This document shows, in pieces, positions 24,101 to 32,636 of a stretch of 64,000 nt of DNA. The DNA comes from Microbacterium rhizomatis (GTDB lineage: Bacteria; Actinomycetota; Actinomycetes; Actinomycetales; Microbacteriaceae): contig NZ_VYSA01000003.1 in NCBI RefSeq assembly GCF_008710745.1, positions 248,001 through 312,000 on the forward strand, read 5' to 3'. Numbering within the stretch: position 1 is the first letter of the stretch; each line of letters begins with the position of its first letter. Under the pieces are notes generated by a model, which searched no databases, was not told where the DNA came from, and saw only the letters and a list, made by a program, of their open reading frames with translations. The translations under genes and the position numbers were made by a program.

Positions 24101-26523
24101 GCGTCGCCGCGACGGTGAACTTCACCGGGGAATCGACGCAGGGATGGCAGACCGCCACGCTGTCGCAGCCGGTCGCGATCACCGCGAACACCGAGTACAT
24201 CGCCTCCTACACCGCTCCGGCGGGTGGGTACTCCGTGACGCCCGGTCAGTTCGGGAGCGCGTTCACCCGCGGTCCCCTGGTGGTGCCGGCGAACGGTGGC
24301 AGCTACACCTACAGCAACGGATCGTTCCCGGGCCAGCGCTCGACCGCGGGCTACGGCGTGGACGTGGTGTTCCAACCCGCCGCCATCGGGCCCGCCATGT
24401 CGGCGACCACCCCGCAGAACGGGTCGGCGTCGGTCGCGACATCCTCGACGATCACGACGACCTTCGACAGTGCCCTGACCAGCGCGTCGGTCGCAGTGAC
24501 GAGCGCGGGATCACCGATCGCAGGGTCGACAGCACTGTCGGCCGACAGCAAGTCGATCGTGTTCACTCCCGCTGCCGCCCTTCCCGCGGGAGCGATCATC
24601 GCGGTCGCGGTCACGGGGATCGTCGGTTCGAACGGCGCCGCCGGAACCGATGCGTCCTGGTCGTTCGAGACCGCCGCCGCCGGAGCGACCGTCGTGTCGT
24701 TCTTCAGCGGTCAAGGGGCGGCGTCGTCCACGGCGACCAACGACACCAGCGCCGTCGTGCTCGGCATGAACTTCACGACGTCCGCACCCGGTGAGGTGCG
24801 CGCCATCCGCTTCTACAAGGCTGCGGGGAACACCGGCACGCACACCGGATGGCTGTGGGGGAGCGGCCCGACGCCGCTCGCGACGGTGACCTTCAGCGGC
24901 GAGACCGCCTCCGGCTGGCAGCGCGCGGTGCTGAGCACCCCGGTGCAGCTCCAGCCCGGCACGACCTACACGGTCTCCTACCTTGCGCCCGCGGGGAACT
25001 ACTCGTTCCAGGGCGGTGCGTTCTCGTCGCCGGTGTCGAGCGGTCCGCTGACGGCGGCCTCGCCCGCCAACGGCGTGTATCTCTACGGCACGTCCGGAAG
25101 GCCGACCGCGAGCTACAACTCGACGAACTATTTCGTGGATGTCGAATTCGTCCCCTCCACGGCCGTCGTGCCCGAGACCCTGTTCGGCCAGACCGTCCCC
25201 ATCGAGTCGTCGGTCACCGACACGGCCGCGGTCGAGTTGGGCACGGCGTTCACCGTGGCCGAAGCCGGTCAGGTCACCGCCATCCGCTTCTACAAAGGGC
25301 CGGGCAACACCGGTCAGCACACCGGATCGCTGTGGCTCGACGACGGGACGAAGCTCGCGACCGTGACCTTCACGGGAGAGACGGATGCCGGATGGCAGCG
25401 CGCCGTCCTCACCACGCCCGTCGGGGTCGACCCCGGCAAGACCTACGTCGTGTCGTACTTCGCGCCCTCGGGCGGCTACGCGCGTGAGCTGTCGTACTTC
25501 GCCACTCCCAAGGCCAACGGACGCATCACCGCGGTGACGCCGCAGAACGGCCGCTTCTTCTACGGTGCGAACGGCGGCTTCCCGACGGGGTCGTACCAGT
25601 CTTCCGCGTACTTCGTCGACGCCGAGGTGACCTTCGCGACGTCCCCGGGGACCACCCCTGCGCCGGTGCCCAGTCCGTCCGCGACGCCGACCAGCACGCC
25701 GACACCTACACCTACACCTACGCCGACGCCGACGCCTACGCCGACGCCGACGCCGACGCCGACGCCGCCGCCGGCCGTGACGATCTCCGCGCGCACTCCG
25801 GCGAGCGCGGCGACGGGCGTGGACCCGGCCACGGTCAAGACCGTGACCGCGACGCTCGCGAACGCCTCGTCGGCCACGCTCGCCCTCACCCTCGCCGGTG
25901 CGAACGTCGCGGGGTCATCGGCCTACAACACCACGACGAAAGTCGTGACCTTCACGCCGACGGCGCAGTTCGACTGGTCGAAGACCTACACCGCGACCGT
26001 CACCGCGAACGGCGCGGCCGTGACGGGCGGCGGCTGGACGTTCACGACCAAGTCCGCGCCCTCCACGATCTTCGGCACCACCGCCGCTCCCGCGAACGCC
26101 AACACGTCGGTCGCTCAGGCGATGCAGATCGGCACGCGGTTCAAGACCTCGGCAGCGGGCGTGGTCACCGCGATCCGCTTCTACAAGGGCAACCTCAACA
26201 CCGGCACCCACACGGGCTACCTGTGGGCGTCCAACGGCACCAAGCTCGCGACGGTCACGTTCACCGGCGAGACGGCGTCCGGGTGGCAGACGGCGACGCT
26301 GTCCACACCCGTCCGGCTCACGGTCGGGGCCGAGTACCGGGTCGGCATGTACAGCACGTCGGGGCGCTACCCGTCCACGACGAGCGGGCTGTCGGCGGTC
26401 GTGACCTCGGGACCGCTCTCAACGTACGCAACCGGCGGAGCGTATATTTACTCCGCGAACTATCCCAGCACCACATCAACGACGAACTTCTGGGTCGACG
26501 TCATCTTCAACCCAGACAACTAG
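21157..26523 (+). CDS. Giant secreted protein: N,N-dimethylformamidase-like domain, Ig-like domains and five DUF4082 domains
   Basis: 1788 residues from the ATG at 21157, chosen because a signal peptide begins there (basic start, hydrophobic core about 18-40, A-T-A-A-A cleavage region) and GGGGA lies upstream. Approximate order: N,N-dimethylformamidase large-subunit-like domain 75-545 (includes G-H-D-E-Y-W-S near 294), Ig-like 552-648, DUF4082 at 651-808, 921-1075, 1180-1332, 1342-1493 and 1637-1788, SbsA-like Ig domains near 811-912, 1079-1175 and 1541-1632, and a Thr-Pro linker near 1502-1538. It has no cell-wall sorting signal. It is likely an extracellular protein tied to the adjacent polysaccharide genes; enzymatic activity is unproven. 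Confidence 0.88.
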   Translation: MGNIAGTRRRWANRFSGSLRATAITAMAVLVAATLVAVAPPATAAAGSPCGATINAITCENSKPGTDPSIWDIQGAGDADIQGFATDISVNVGQKIDFKIDTTASSYKIDIYRTGWYQGLGARYIASVNPSAALPQKQGQCVSDLNTELYDCGTWAVSASWNVPADAVSGVYVAKLTRNDNGDASHIIFIVRNDGNTSQVLFQTSDPTWQAYNTYGGSDFYQGAANGRAYKISYNRPFATRGLEQGRDFYFASEYATVRFMERNGYDMSYIAGVDTDRRGGELLSHKVVLSVGHDEYWSGAQRANLTAARDAGVNLQFLTGNEGYWRTRYENSVDGSNTAYRTLVTYKETWGNQANPGGGKIDPSSEWTGTWRDPRFATPAQGGGSPENALTGTMYMVNHGDLPVTVSSTEGKTRLWRNTGLASLAAGTTAALAPHTVGYESNEDIDNGFRPAGLIRLSTTTGAVPQYLTDYGNTVVAGTTRHHVTFYKAPSGAKVFSAGSIQWGWGLDQEHDGAGAPADARMQQAQVNLLADMGAQPGSLMSGLVAATASTDTTAPTTTITSPAAGASIPGGTTVTVTGTSADAAGQVAGVEVSTDGGTTWHPATGTTSWTYTYVQQGSGASTIKARGIDDSGNYSASGTSTAITVTGPYSAFGTATPTIASASDAGAVELGLKFTPTSDGFVKGVRFFKGAANTGAHVGSLWDTSTGARLATVNFTGETATGWQTASFTTPVPVSSGHTYTVSYSAPNGGYAADQLYWPYVARASAPVSVTSGVGAAAPGVYGALGTMPAATNLETNYYVDVLFDSTDNSPLRLSSTTPLAGSSSVAPGVPISATLSRAAVAASVSIAVKTSAGASVAGSTAYDTATRVATFTPSAALAPSTTYTATVTATDAAGIGVAPDANSWSFTTAAATLPDGTCPCTLFPDASQPAVLNGNDPLAVTVGVRFTSTTAGTITALRFFKSTANTGAHTGTLWRADGSVAATVNFTGESTQGWQTATLSQPVAITANTEYIASYTAPAGGYSVTPGQFGSAFTRGPLVVPANGGSYTYSNGSFPGQRSTAGYGVDVVFQPAAIGPAMSATTPQNGSASVATSSTITTTFDSALTSASVAVTSAGSPIAGSTALSADSKSIVFTPAAALPAGAIIAVAVTGIVGSNGAAGTDASWSFETAAAGATVVSFFSGQGAASSTATNDTSAVVLGMNFTTSAPGEVRAIRFYKAAGNTGTHTGWLWGSGPTPLATVTFSGETASGWQRAVLSTPVQLQPGTTYTVSYLAPAGNYSFQGGAFSSPVSSGPLTAASPANGVYLYGTSGRPTASYNSTNYFVDVEFVPSTAVVPETLFGQTVPIESSVTDTAAVELGTAFTVAEAGQVTAIRFYKGPGNTGQHTGSLWLDDGTKLATVTFTGETDAGWQRAVLTTPVGVDPGKTYVVSYFAPSGGYARELSYFATPKANGRITAVTPQNGRFFYGANGGFPTGSYQSSAYFVDAEVTFATSPGTTPAPVPSPSATPTSTPTPTPTPTPTPTPTPTPTPTPTPPPAVTISARTPASAATGVDPATVKTVTATLANASSATLALTLAGANVAGSSAYNTTTKVVTFTPTAQFDWSKTYTATVTANGAAVTGGGWTFTTKSAPSTIFGTTAAPANANTSVAQAMQIGTRFKTSAAGVVTAIRFYKGNLNTGTHTGYLWASNGTKLATVTFTGETASGWQTATLSTPVRLTVGAEYRVGMYSTSGRYPSTTSGLSAVVTSGPLSTYATGGAYIYSANYPSTTSTTNFWVDVIFNPDN
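25694..25766 (+). repeat. Thr-Pro-encoding tandem repeat (linker)
   Basis: Repeated ACGCCG/ACACCT/ACGCCT units encode an uninterrupted Thr-Pro run between the fourth DUF4082 domain and the last Ig-like domain. A similar repeat occurs on the minus strand at 45240-45447 in the other DUF4082 gene. Such linkers are flexible and prone to length change. Confidence 0.88.
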
Positions 26524-26568
26524 GACAACGCGTCCACATCTGATTACGCCGCGCGGGGGTGCGGTTAC

Positions 26569-27654
26569 ATGAGGGGGAGTGACTTCAGCGTGTCTTCGCG
26601 ACTGAACGTGGCAGTGATCGGCGCCGGCTATTGGGGCCCGAATCTCGCCCGCAATTTCCGGGCGAGCCCGGACTGGAATCTCGCAGCGATCTGCGATCTC
26701 GACATCGAGCGCGCCCAGCGCGTGGCCGACGGCGTGGGTGGCGTGCCGGTCACGCCGAGCCTCGACGACGTGCTGGCCGACCCGGGGATCGACGCGATCG
26801 CGATCGCTACCCCGGCGCGCACGCACCACCCGATCGTGCTGAAGGCGCTGGATGCCGGCAAGCACGTCATGGTGGAGAAGCCGCTCGCAGACGAGCGCGC
26901 GCGCGGTGTGGAGATGGTCGAGCGCGCACGGGCGAACGGCCTCGTCCTGATGGCCGACCACACCTACTGCTACACGCCAGCCGTCCTGAAGATCCGCGAG
27001 CTCATCGCCGACGGCTTCCTCGGCGACATCCTCTTCGTCGACAGCGTGCGCATCAACCTCGGGCTCATCCAGCCCGATGTCGACGTCTTCTGGGACCTCG
27101 CGCCGCACGACCTGTCGATCATGGACTTCGTCCTCCCGGGGGGCCTGGACGCGACGACCGTCTCGGCGCACGGCGCAGACCCGCTCCGCACCGGCAAGTC
27201 GTGCGTGGGCTACCTCGCCATGCCCCTGCAGAACGGCGCGATCGCGCACGTGCACGTCAACTGGCTCAGCCCGACGAAGATCCGTCAGATGGTGATCGGC
27301 GGCACCAAGCGCACCCTCGTGTGGGACGACCTCAATCCGCAGCAGCGCGTGAGCGTCTACGACCGCGGTGTCGACCTCGCCCTCCAGTCCGCCGGGACAG
27401 CCGACACCAGGGACTCGACGATCTCGTACCGCCTCGGCGACACGTGGGCTCCTGCCCTGCCCGAGCGCGAGGCCCTGGCCAACGTCGCCGCGGAATTCGC
27501 GGCATCCATCCGAGAGAAGCGCGACGCGCGCACGAGCGGCGAGTCCGGCCTGCGCGTGCTGTCCGTGCTCGAAGCAGCCACCGGCAGCCTCGGCCGCCAG
27601 GGCGCCCCCTACCCCGTGGCTTCCGGCCACACGAACGGAGACCACGCATCATGA
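26569..27654 (+). CDS. Gfo/Idh/MocA-family nucleotide-sugar dehydrogenase (WbpB/WlbA-like)
   Basis: 361 residues. The NAD-binding motif is V-I-G-A-G-Y-W-G-P-N near residues 17-26, and the E-K-P-L segment near 105 is the family's E-K-P motif. Relatives include WlbA/WbpB, which oxidise the 3-hydroxyl of UDP-N-acetylglucosaminuronate before transamination. ATG 26569 is given, but GTG 26590 is possible: the GGGGGAG just after the ATG would be its ribosome site and the fold starts right after it. The stop overlaps the epimerase start (ATGA). It is the first gene of a run of tightly coupled sugar genes. Confidence 0.86.
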   Translation: MRGSDFSVSSRLNVAVIGAGYWGPNLARNFRASPDWNLAAICDLDIERAQRVADGVGGVPVTPSLDDVLADPGIDAIAIATPARTHHPIVLKALDAGKHVMVEKPLADERARGVEMVERARANGLVLMADHTYCYTPAVLKIRELIADGFLGDILFVDSVRINLGLIQPDVDVFWDLAPHDLSIMDFVLPGGLDATTVSAHGADPLRTGKSCVGYLAMPLQNGAIAHVHVNWLSPTKIRQMVIGGTKRTLVWDDLNPQQRVSVYDRGVDLALQSAGTADTRDSTISYRLGDTWAPALPEREALANVAAEFAASIREKRDARTSGESGLRVLSVLEAATGSLGRQGAPYPVASGHTNGDHAS

Positions 27655-28643
27655 CGAACCTCGAAGGCACCGACATCCTCGTCACGGGGGGTGCGGGCAC
27701 GATCGGCTCCACGCTCGTCGACCAGCTCCTGGATGCGGGCGTCGCGCACATCGACGTCCTCGACAACCTCGTCCGGGGGCGGGTCGGCAACCTCGACGAC
27801 GCGCTCGCGTCGGGGCGGGTCACGCTGGTGGACGGCGACATCCGCGACGCGAAGCTCGTCGACGACCTGACCGCAGGCAAAGACCTCGTGTACCACCAGG
27901 CGGCCATCCGGATCACGCAGTGCGCGGAAGAGCCCCGGCTCGCGCTCGAGGTGCTCGTGGACGGTACGTTCAACGTCGTCGAGTCGGCGGCCAAGCATCG
28001 CGTGAAGAAGCTCGTCGCAGCCTCCAGCGCCTCGGTGTTCGGCCTGGCGGAGGAGTTCCCGACGACCGAGCGTCACCACCACCACAACAACGACACGCTC
28101 TACGGGGCGGCGAAATCGTTCAACGAGGGTCTGATCCGCAGCTTCCGCGCGATGCAGGGCCTGGACTACGTCATCCTCCGCTACTTCAACGTGTACGGCC
28201 CGCGCATGGACGTGCACGGCCTGTACACAGAGGTCCTCGTTCGCTGGATGGAGCGGATCGCCGACGGCAAGCCCCCACTCATCTTCGGTGACGGCCAGCA
28301 GACGATGGACTTCGTCTGCGTGCCCGACATCGCCCGGGCGAACGTCCTGGCGGGCGCGAGCGACGTCGTGGACGGCGACTACAACATCGCCAGCGGCACC
28401 GAGACGAGCCTGCTCGAGCTCGCCGAGGCGCTGCTGCGGGTGATGGGGTCGGATCTGGGTGTCGAGCACGGCCCGGAACGCGCCGTCAACGGGGTGACCC
28501 GACGCCTCGCCGACACGAGCGCGGCCAAGCGCGACCTCGGATTCGAGGCGACGATCGGGCTCGAAGAGGGTCTGCGTCAGCTCGTCGAGTGGTGGACTCC
28601 GCTGCGCGACGAGATCGGCGCCGGACGGACGGTCAGCGCATGA
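27651..28643 (+). CDS. NAD-dependent nucleotide-sugar epimerase/dehydratase
   Basis: 330 residues, extended SDR family. G-G-A-G-T-I-G near residue 14 binds [11 protein letters not shown] near 123 supplies the catalytic Ser region, and Y-G-A-A-K near 150 the Tyr-Lys pair. It resembles UDP-GlcNAc/UDP-glucose C4-epimerases such as WbpP. An oddity is four consecutive His plus two Asn just before the active-site Tyr. It overlaps both neighbours by 4 bp, so it is translationally coupled to the dehydrogenase and the aminotransferase. Confidence 0.88.
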   Translation: MTNLEGTDILVTGGAGTIGSTLVDQLLDAGVAHIDVLDNLVRGRVGNLDDALASGRVTLVDGDIRDAKLVDDLTAGKDLVYHQAAIRITQCAEEPRLALEVLVDGTFNVVESAAKHRVKKLVAASSASVFGLAEEFPTTERHHHHNNDTLYGAAKSFNEGLIRSFRAMQGLDYVILRYFNVYGPRMDVHGLYTEVLVRWMERIADGKPPLIFGDGQQTMDFVCVPDIARANVLAGASDVVDGDYNIASGTETSLLELAEALLRVMGSDLGVEHGPERAVNGVTRRLADTSAAKRDLGFEATIGLEEGLRQLVEWWTPLRDEIGAGRTVSA

Positions 28644-29803
28644 GCGAGCGCATCAACGTCATGGTTCCCTGGCTCGGCCAGGAGGAGGCGGATGCTGTCG
28701 CCGAGGCCATCGCGAGCGGCTGGGTCGCGCAGGGTCCGCGCGTGCTGCGCTTCGAGCAGGAGTTCGCGGCAGCCATGCAGGCGCCGTACGCGGTCGCGAC
28801 CACGAGCTGCACGACCGCGCTGCATCTCGCGCTCATCGTCGCGGGCATCGGGCCCGGCGACGACGTCGTGATCCCGTCGTTCTCGTTCATCGCGACCACC
28901 AACGCGGTGCGCTACGTGGGTGCGAATCCCGTGTTCTGCGACGTCGATCCGGTGACGGGCAACATCACGGGCGAAACGGTCGCCGCGGTGCTCACGGACG
29001 CGACGAAGGCGGTCATCGCGGTCGATCAGGGCGGCGTACCGGTCGACCTCGATGATGTCCGCGCGGTGACCGATCCCCGCGGGATCGTCGTGGTCGAGGA
29101 CGCCGCGTGCGGCGCCGGATCGACCTACAAGGGCCGCCCCGTGGGTGCCGGAGCCGACATCGCCGCCTGGTCGTTCCACCCCCGCAAGCTCCTGACCACG
29201 GGCGAGGGCGGCATGATCACGACGCAGCGCGAGGACTGGGCGGCGCGTGCGCGCCACCTCCGCGAGCACGCCATGAGCGTCTCGGCCGCCGACCGGCATG
29301 CCTCCGTGCTCCCTCCGGCGGAGGAGTACACCGAGATGGGCTTCAACTTCCGGATGACCGACCTGCAGGCAGCCGTCGGACTCGTCCAGCTCGGCCGCCT
29401 TCCGCAGATCGTGGAACGTCGCCGCGAGATCGCGGAGACGTATCAGCGCGCGATCGACGCGATCCCGGGGCTCCGCGCCGTGGCCGATCCCGCATACGGG
29501 ACCGGTAACTTCCAATCGTTCTGGGTCGAGGTCGGCGAGGACTACCCGACCGACCGCGAAGGGCTGCTGGAGGCGCTCGCGCTCGCCGACATCTCGGCGC
29601 GGCGCGGGATCATGGCATCGCACCGGCAGCCGCCCTACCGTGCACTCACTCCGTCGCAGGGTCTGCCCGTGACCGAGCGGCTGAATGACCGGACGCTCAT
29701 CCTCCCCGTGTTCCATACCCTCACGGATGCCGACCAGGCGCGCGTCATCGCCGTGCTGCGCAACCCCGGAGAATTCGCAGCCGCCGGGAGCGCACTGTCG
29801 TGA
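28640..29803 (+). CDS. DegT/DnrJ/EryC1-family sugar aminotransferase (first copy)
   Basis: 387 residues. PLP-dependent aminotransferase acting on keto-sugar nucleotides. The P-S-F-S-F-I-A-T-T-N-A-V segment near 75, V-V-E-D-A-A-C near 151 and the PLP-lysine motif S-F-H-P-R-K-L-L-T-T-G-E-G-G near 176 are present. The start overlaps the epimerase stop, and its own stop overlaps a PglD-like acetyltransferase, so the pair probably makes an N-acetylated 4-amino sugar as in PglE/PglD pathways. The keto-sugar-forming dehydratase is not clearly present unless the epimerase-like gene supplies it. Confidence 0.9.
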   Translation: MSERINVMVPWLGQEEADAVAEAIASGWVAQGPRVLRFEQEFAAAMQAPYAVATTSCTTALHLALIVAGIGPGDDVVIPSFSFIATTNAVRYVGANPVFCDVDPVTGNITGETVAAVLTDATKAVIAVDQGGVPVDLDDVRAVTDPRGIVVVEDAACGAGSTYKGRPVGAGADIAAWSFHPRKLLTTGEGGMITTQREDWAARARHLREHAMSVSAADRHASVLPPAEEYTEMGFNFRMTDLQAAVGLVQLGRLPQIVERRREIAETYQRAIDAIPGLRAVADPAYGTGNFQSFWVEVGEDYPTDREGLLEALALADISARRGIMASHRQPPYRALTPSQGLPVTERLNDRTLILPVFHTLTDADQARVIAVLRNPGEFAAAGSALS

Positions 29804-30426
29804 GCGGGGGACTCCTGCTCGTGGGGGCGAGCGGACTGGCGCGCGAGGTGATCGCCGCCGGCATAACGGGTGTGGTCGGCATCGTCGACGACAACGAAGA
29901 CCTGCACGGCGGCGACATCGAGGGAGTGCCGGTGGTGGGCTCGATCGCCGACGCGGTCACCCGCGACGAGTCGCTGCTGGTCTGCGTGGGGCCGAGCGCG
30001 AGCAGGCGCAACGTGGTGCGTCGGCTCGTGAAGTTCGGTGTGACGCAGGAGCGCTTCGCGATTTACGTCGCGCGATCGGCGCGGATCGGGGCCAGCAGCG
30101 AGATCGGCCCGGGCAGCATCCTGCTGGACGGCGCCGTCGTCACCGCGAACGCGACGATCGGCCACCACGTCGTGGTGATGCCCAACTCCACGATCACCCA
30201 CGACTGCGTCCTCGAGGATTTCGCGACGCTCGCCTCCGGCGTCTCGCTCGGCGGGGGCACCCGTATTCGCGAAGCGGCATACATCGGCATGAACGCGTCG
30301 ATCCGGCAGGGAGTGACCATCGGCCGCGAGGCCACCGTCGGGATGGGAGCCGCCGTGCTCGCCGACGTACCGAAAGAACAGACCTGGGCCGGCGTGCCCG
30401 CCCGACCTCTGGAAGTGTCCGAATGA
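29800..30426 (+). CDS. PglD/NeuD-like sugar N- or O-acyltransferase
   Basis: 208 residues with GTG start. The N-terminal 85 residues form a small Rossmann-like domain (L-L-V-G-A-S-G-L-A-R-E-V) that binds the nucleotide sugar; the rest is a left-handed beta-helix with hexapeptide repeats. A catalytic His is likely in I-G-H-H or T-H-D near 122-131, as in PglD. It overlaps the aminotransferase genes on both sides by 4 bp. Acetyl transfer to an amino sugar is likely; another acyl donor, such as the carrier protein at 39225, cannot be excluded. Confidence 0.86.
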   Translation: MSGGLLLVGASGLAREVIAAGITGVVGIVDDNEDLHGGDIEGVPVVGSIADAVTRDESLLVCVGPSASRRNVVRRLVKFGVTQERFAIYVARSARIGASSEIGPGSILLDGAVVTANATIGHHVVVMPNSTITHDCVLEDFATLASGVSLGGGTRIREAAYIGMNASIRQGVTIGREATVGMGAAVLADVPKEQTWAGVPARPLEVSE

Positions 30427-31544
30427 CAACGATCGTCCCGTTCCTCGACCTCGCCGCCCAGCAGGCGGAGATCGCCGCCGAGGTACTGCCCGTGTGGGAG
30501 CGCCAACTCGCCTCCGCCGGCTTCATCGGCGGCCCGGAGGTCGACGCGTTCGAGCGCGAGTACGCCGACTACATCGGCGTGCGGCACGTCGTCGGCGTCT
30601 CCAACGGCACGGATGCGCTCGAACTCGCCTACCGCGCCGTCGGTATCGAGCCCGGCGACGAGGTGATCATCCCGGCCAACACGTTCATCGCGACAGCCGA
30701 GGCCGTCTCGCGGATCGGGGCGATACCTGTCCCGGTCGACGTCGACGATGAGTTCCTCCTCCTCGATCCCGACGCCGTCGAGGCGGCGATCACGTCACGC
30801 ACCCACGCGATCGTGCCCGTCCACCTGTTCGGCCAGACCGCACCGGTCGAGCGGATCGCTCCGATCGCCGAGAAGTACGGACTCGTGGTGATCGAGGATG
30901 CCGCGCAGTCCCAGGGGGCCACGTCCGGCGCCGGCCGCGCGGGCGCGCTGTCCAGGGTCGCCGCTACGAGCTTCTACCCGGGCAAGAACCTCGGCGCCGC
31001 CGGCGATGCCGGCGCTGTCATGACCGACGATGCCGAGGTCGCCGCCCTCGTCCGCAACCTCGGCGGCCACGGAAGCTCGGTCAAGTACGTGCACGACCAC
31101 GTCGGCATGAACGCGCGACTGGACGCCGTGCAGGCCACGGTCCTCCGGGCGAAGCTCCGTCGGCTCGACGGCTGGAACGCTGCGCGCCGGGCCGCCGCCG
31201 ACCGCTACGCGGATCTCCTGAAGGACGTCGCGGGCGTGCGCACCCCGTCGGTGCGGCCGGGCAATCAGGACGTGTGGCACCTGTACGTCGTGCGGGTCGC
31301 CGAGCGCGACCGCGTCATGGCAGAGCTCGGTGCAGCCGGCATCGGCGTGGGCATCCACTATCCGACGCCCGTCCACTTGACCCAGGCGTACGCGTCGCTC
31401 GGCTACCGCCGAGGGCAGTTCCCCATCGCCGAGGCGGCGGCAGACAGCATCCTCTCGCTGCCGATGTTCCCGCACCTCACCGAGGCTCAGCAGGATGCCG
31501 TGGCCGATGCGCTCCGCGCAGCCGTCGGCGAGGACAAGAGATGA
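30423..31544 (+). CDS. DegT/DnrJ/EryC1-family sugar aminotransferase (WbpE-like)
   Basis: 373 residues. It begins with P-F-L-D-L-A-A-Q, typical of WbpE/WlbC, the UDP-2-acetamido-3-keto-glucuronate aminotransferase. V-I-E-D-A-A-Q-S-Q-G-A near 158 and the PLP-lysine motif S-F-Y-P-G-K-N-L-G-A-A-G-D near 182 are visible. It differs clearly from the aminotransferase at 28640. With the Gfo/Idh enzyme and the WbpD-like transferase it completes dehydrogenase, aminotransferase and acetyltransferase of a 2,3-diamino-uronic acid route. It overlaps both neighbours. Confidence 0.9.
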   Translation: MTTIVPFLDLAAQQAEIAAEVLPVWERQLASAGFIGGPEVDAFEREYADYIGVRHVVGVSNGTDALELAYRAVGIEPGDEVIIPANTFIATAEAVSRIGAIPVPVDVDDEFLLLDPDAVEAAITSRTHAIVPVHLFGQTAPVERIAPIAEKYGLVVIEDAAQSQGATSGAGRAGALSRVAATSFYPGKNLGAAGDAGAVMTDDAEVAALVRNLGGHGSSVKYVHDHVGMNARLDAVQATVLRAKLRRLDGWNAARRAAADRYADLLKDVAGVRTPSVRPGNQDVWHLYVVRVAERDRVMAELGAAGIGVGIHYPTPVHLTQAYASLGYRRGQFPIAEAAADSILSLPMFPHLTEAQQDAVADALRAAVGEDKR

Positions 31545-32578
31545 AGCTGCAAAAACCGGCGCCGCTGCGGCGCCGTCCGCTCGTCACCGTCGTGGTGCCG
31601 CACTACAACTACGGGCAGTTCCTGCCGGTCTCGGTGCGGTCCGCGCTCGACCAGCGCGGCGTCGACGTCGAGGTCATCATCGTCGACGACAAGTCGACCG
31701 ACGGCAGCGAGCAGGTAGCCCGCCGTCTTGCCGAGGAGCACCCTCAGGTCACCCTCGTCGAGCACGAGCAGAACATGCGGCACATCCGCACCTACAACGA
31801 CGGTCTCTCCCGCGCCAACGGCGACTACGTCGTGCTGCTCTCGGCCGACGACGCGCTGACCACCGACTCGCTCACCCGCTCGCTCGCCCTCCTCGAGGCC
31901 CATCCCGAGGTCGGGCTTGTCTACGGGCGCGTCGAATGGTTCGACGGCGAGCCGCCGGAGTTCGGCCCGACCAGGGAGTGGTGGCAGATCTGGCGCGGCG
32001 ACGAGTGGGTCGACCGCGTATGCCACCGCGGTCGCAACCCAATCGGCAACCCCGAGGTCGTCATGCGGCGTTCGGTGTATGACGACATCGGCGGCTACGA
32101 CCCCGATTTCCCGCACGCTGGCGACATGTTCATGTGGCTGCAGGCGGCCGCGCGCGCCGACGTCGGCTTCATCGGCGGCCCTCGCCAGGCGTACTACCGC
32201 AATCACGGCGGCAACATGCACACCAACGACTTCGGCGGGGTGCTCGATGACATGACGCAGGTGCGTGATGTGTACCGCCGCTTCTTCGTGCACGACGGTT
32301 TCGATCTTCCCGGCGCAGGGCGGATGCTCCACACGGCCATGAAGTCCGTCGCCCGCGAGTCGCTGCTGCGGGCTGCCCTGCTCACGGCGCAGGGCGCGCC
32401 GGCCGAGACGCTCGCGCAGCTGCAGCGCTTCGCGGAGGAGACGGCGCCGCATGCCGCCGACAGCGCGACATGGCGGTGGGCCGACCTGTCGCGCCGGCGC
32501 GTCGCCCCGGCGATCCGTGCCACCGAGAGCCTGCGCTGGAAGGTCCGCTCCCGCCGCACCGACCTGATCGGCCTCTGA
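31541..32578 (+). CDS. GT2 family glycosyltransferase
   Basis: 345 residues. The GT-A fold begins with V-V-V-P-H-Y-N-Y-G near residue 17; V-D-D-K-S-T-D near 47 and S-A-D-D-A near 103 give nucleotide and metal binding. The C-terminal 90 residues are helical and Arg-rich. Its N-terminal 150 residues are clearly paralogous to the GT2 at 34076, including the shared L-V-Y-G-R segment. The two flank the flippase gene. The start overlaps the aminotransferase stop. Donor and acceptor sugars are unknown. Confidence 0.88.
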   Translation: MKLQKPAPLRRRPLVTVVVPHYNYGQFLPVSVRSALDQRGVDVEVIIVDDKSTDGSEQVARRLAEEHPQVTLVEHEQNMRHIRTYNDGLSRANGDYVVLLSADDALTTDSLTRSLALLEAHPEVGLVYGRVEWFDGEPPEFGPTREWWQIWRGDEWVDRVCHRGRNPIGNPEVVMRRSVYDDIGGYDPDFPHAGDMFMWLQAAARADVGFIGGPRQAYYRNHGGNMHTNDFGGVLDDMTQVRDVYRRFFVHDGFDLPGAGRMLHTAMKSVARESLLRAALLTAQGAPAETLAQLQRFAEETAPHAADSATWRWADLSRRRVAPAIRATESLRWKVRSRRTDLIGL

Positions 32579-32636
32579 CCGCGCACGGGCTCACGAACCC
32601 TGACACCCCTCACCGACGACAGACATTGACGCACCC

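Noticed and set aside
25694..25766. Possible CRISPR or regulatory satellite
   Set aside because: The repeat units are 6 bp and encode an in-frame Thr-Pro linker; there are no spacers.
28077..28088. His-rich run in the epimerase as a metal-binding tag or frameshift sign
   Set aside because: The reading frame and flanking SDR motifs are intact; it is a local loop variation near the active-site Tyr.
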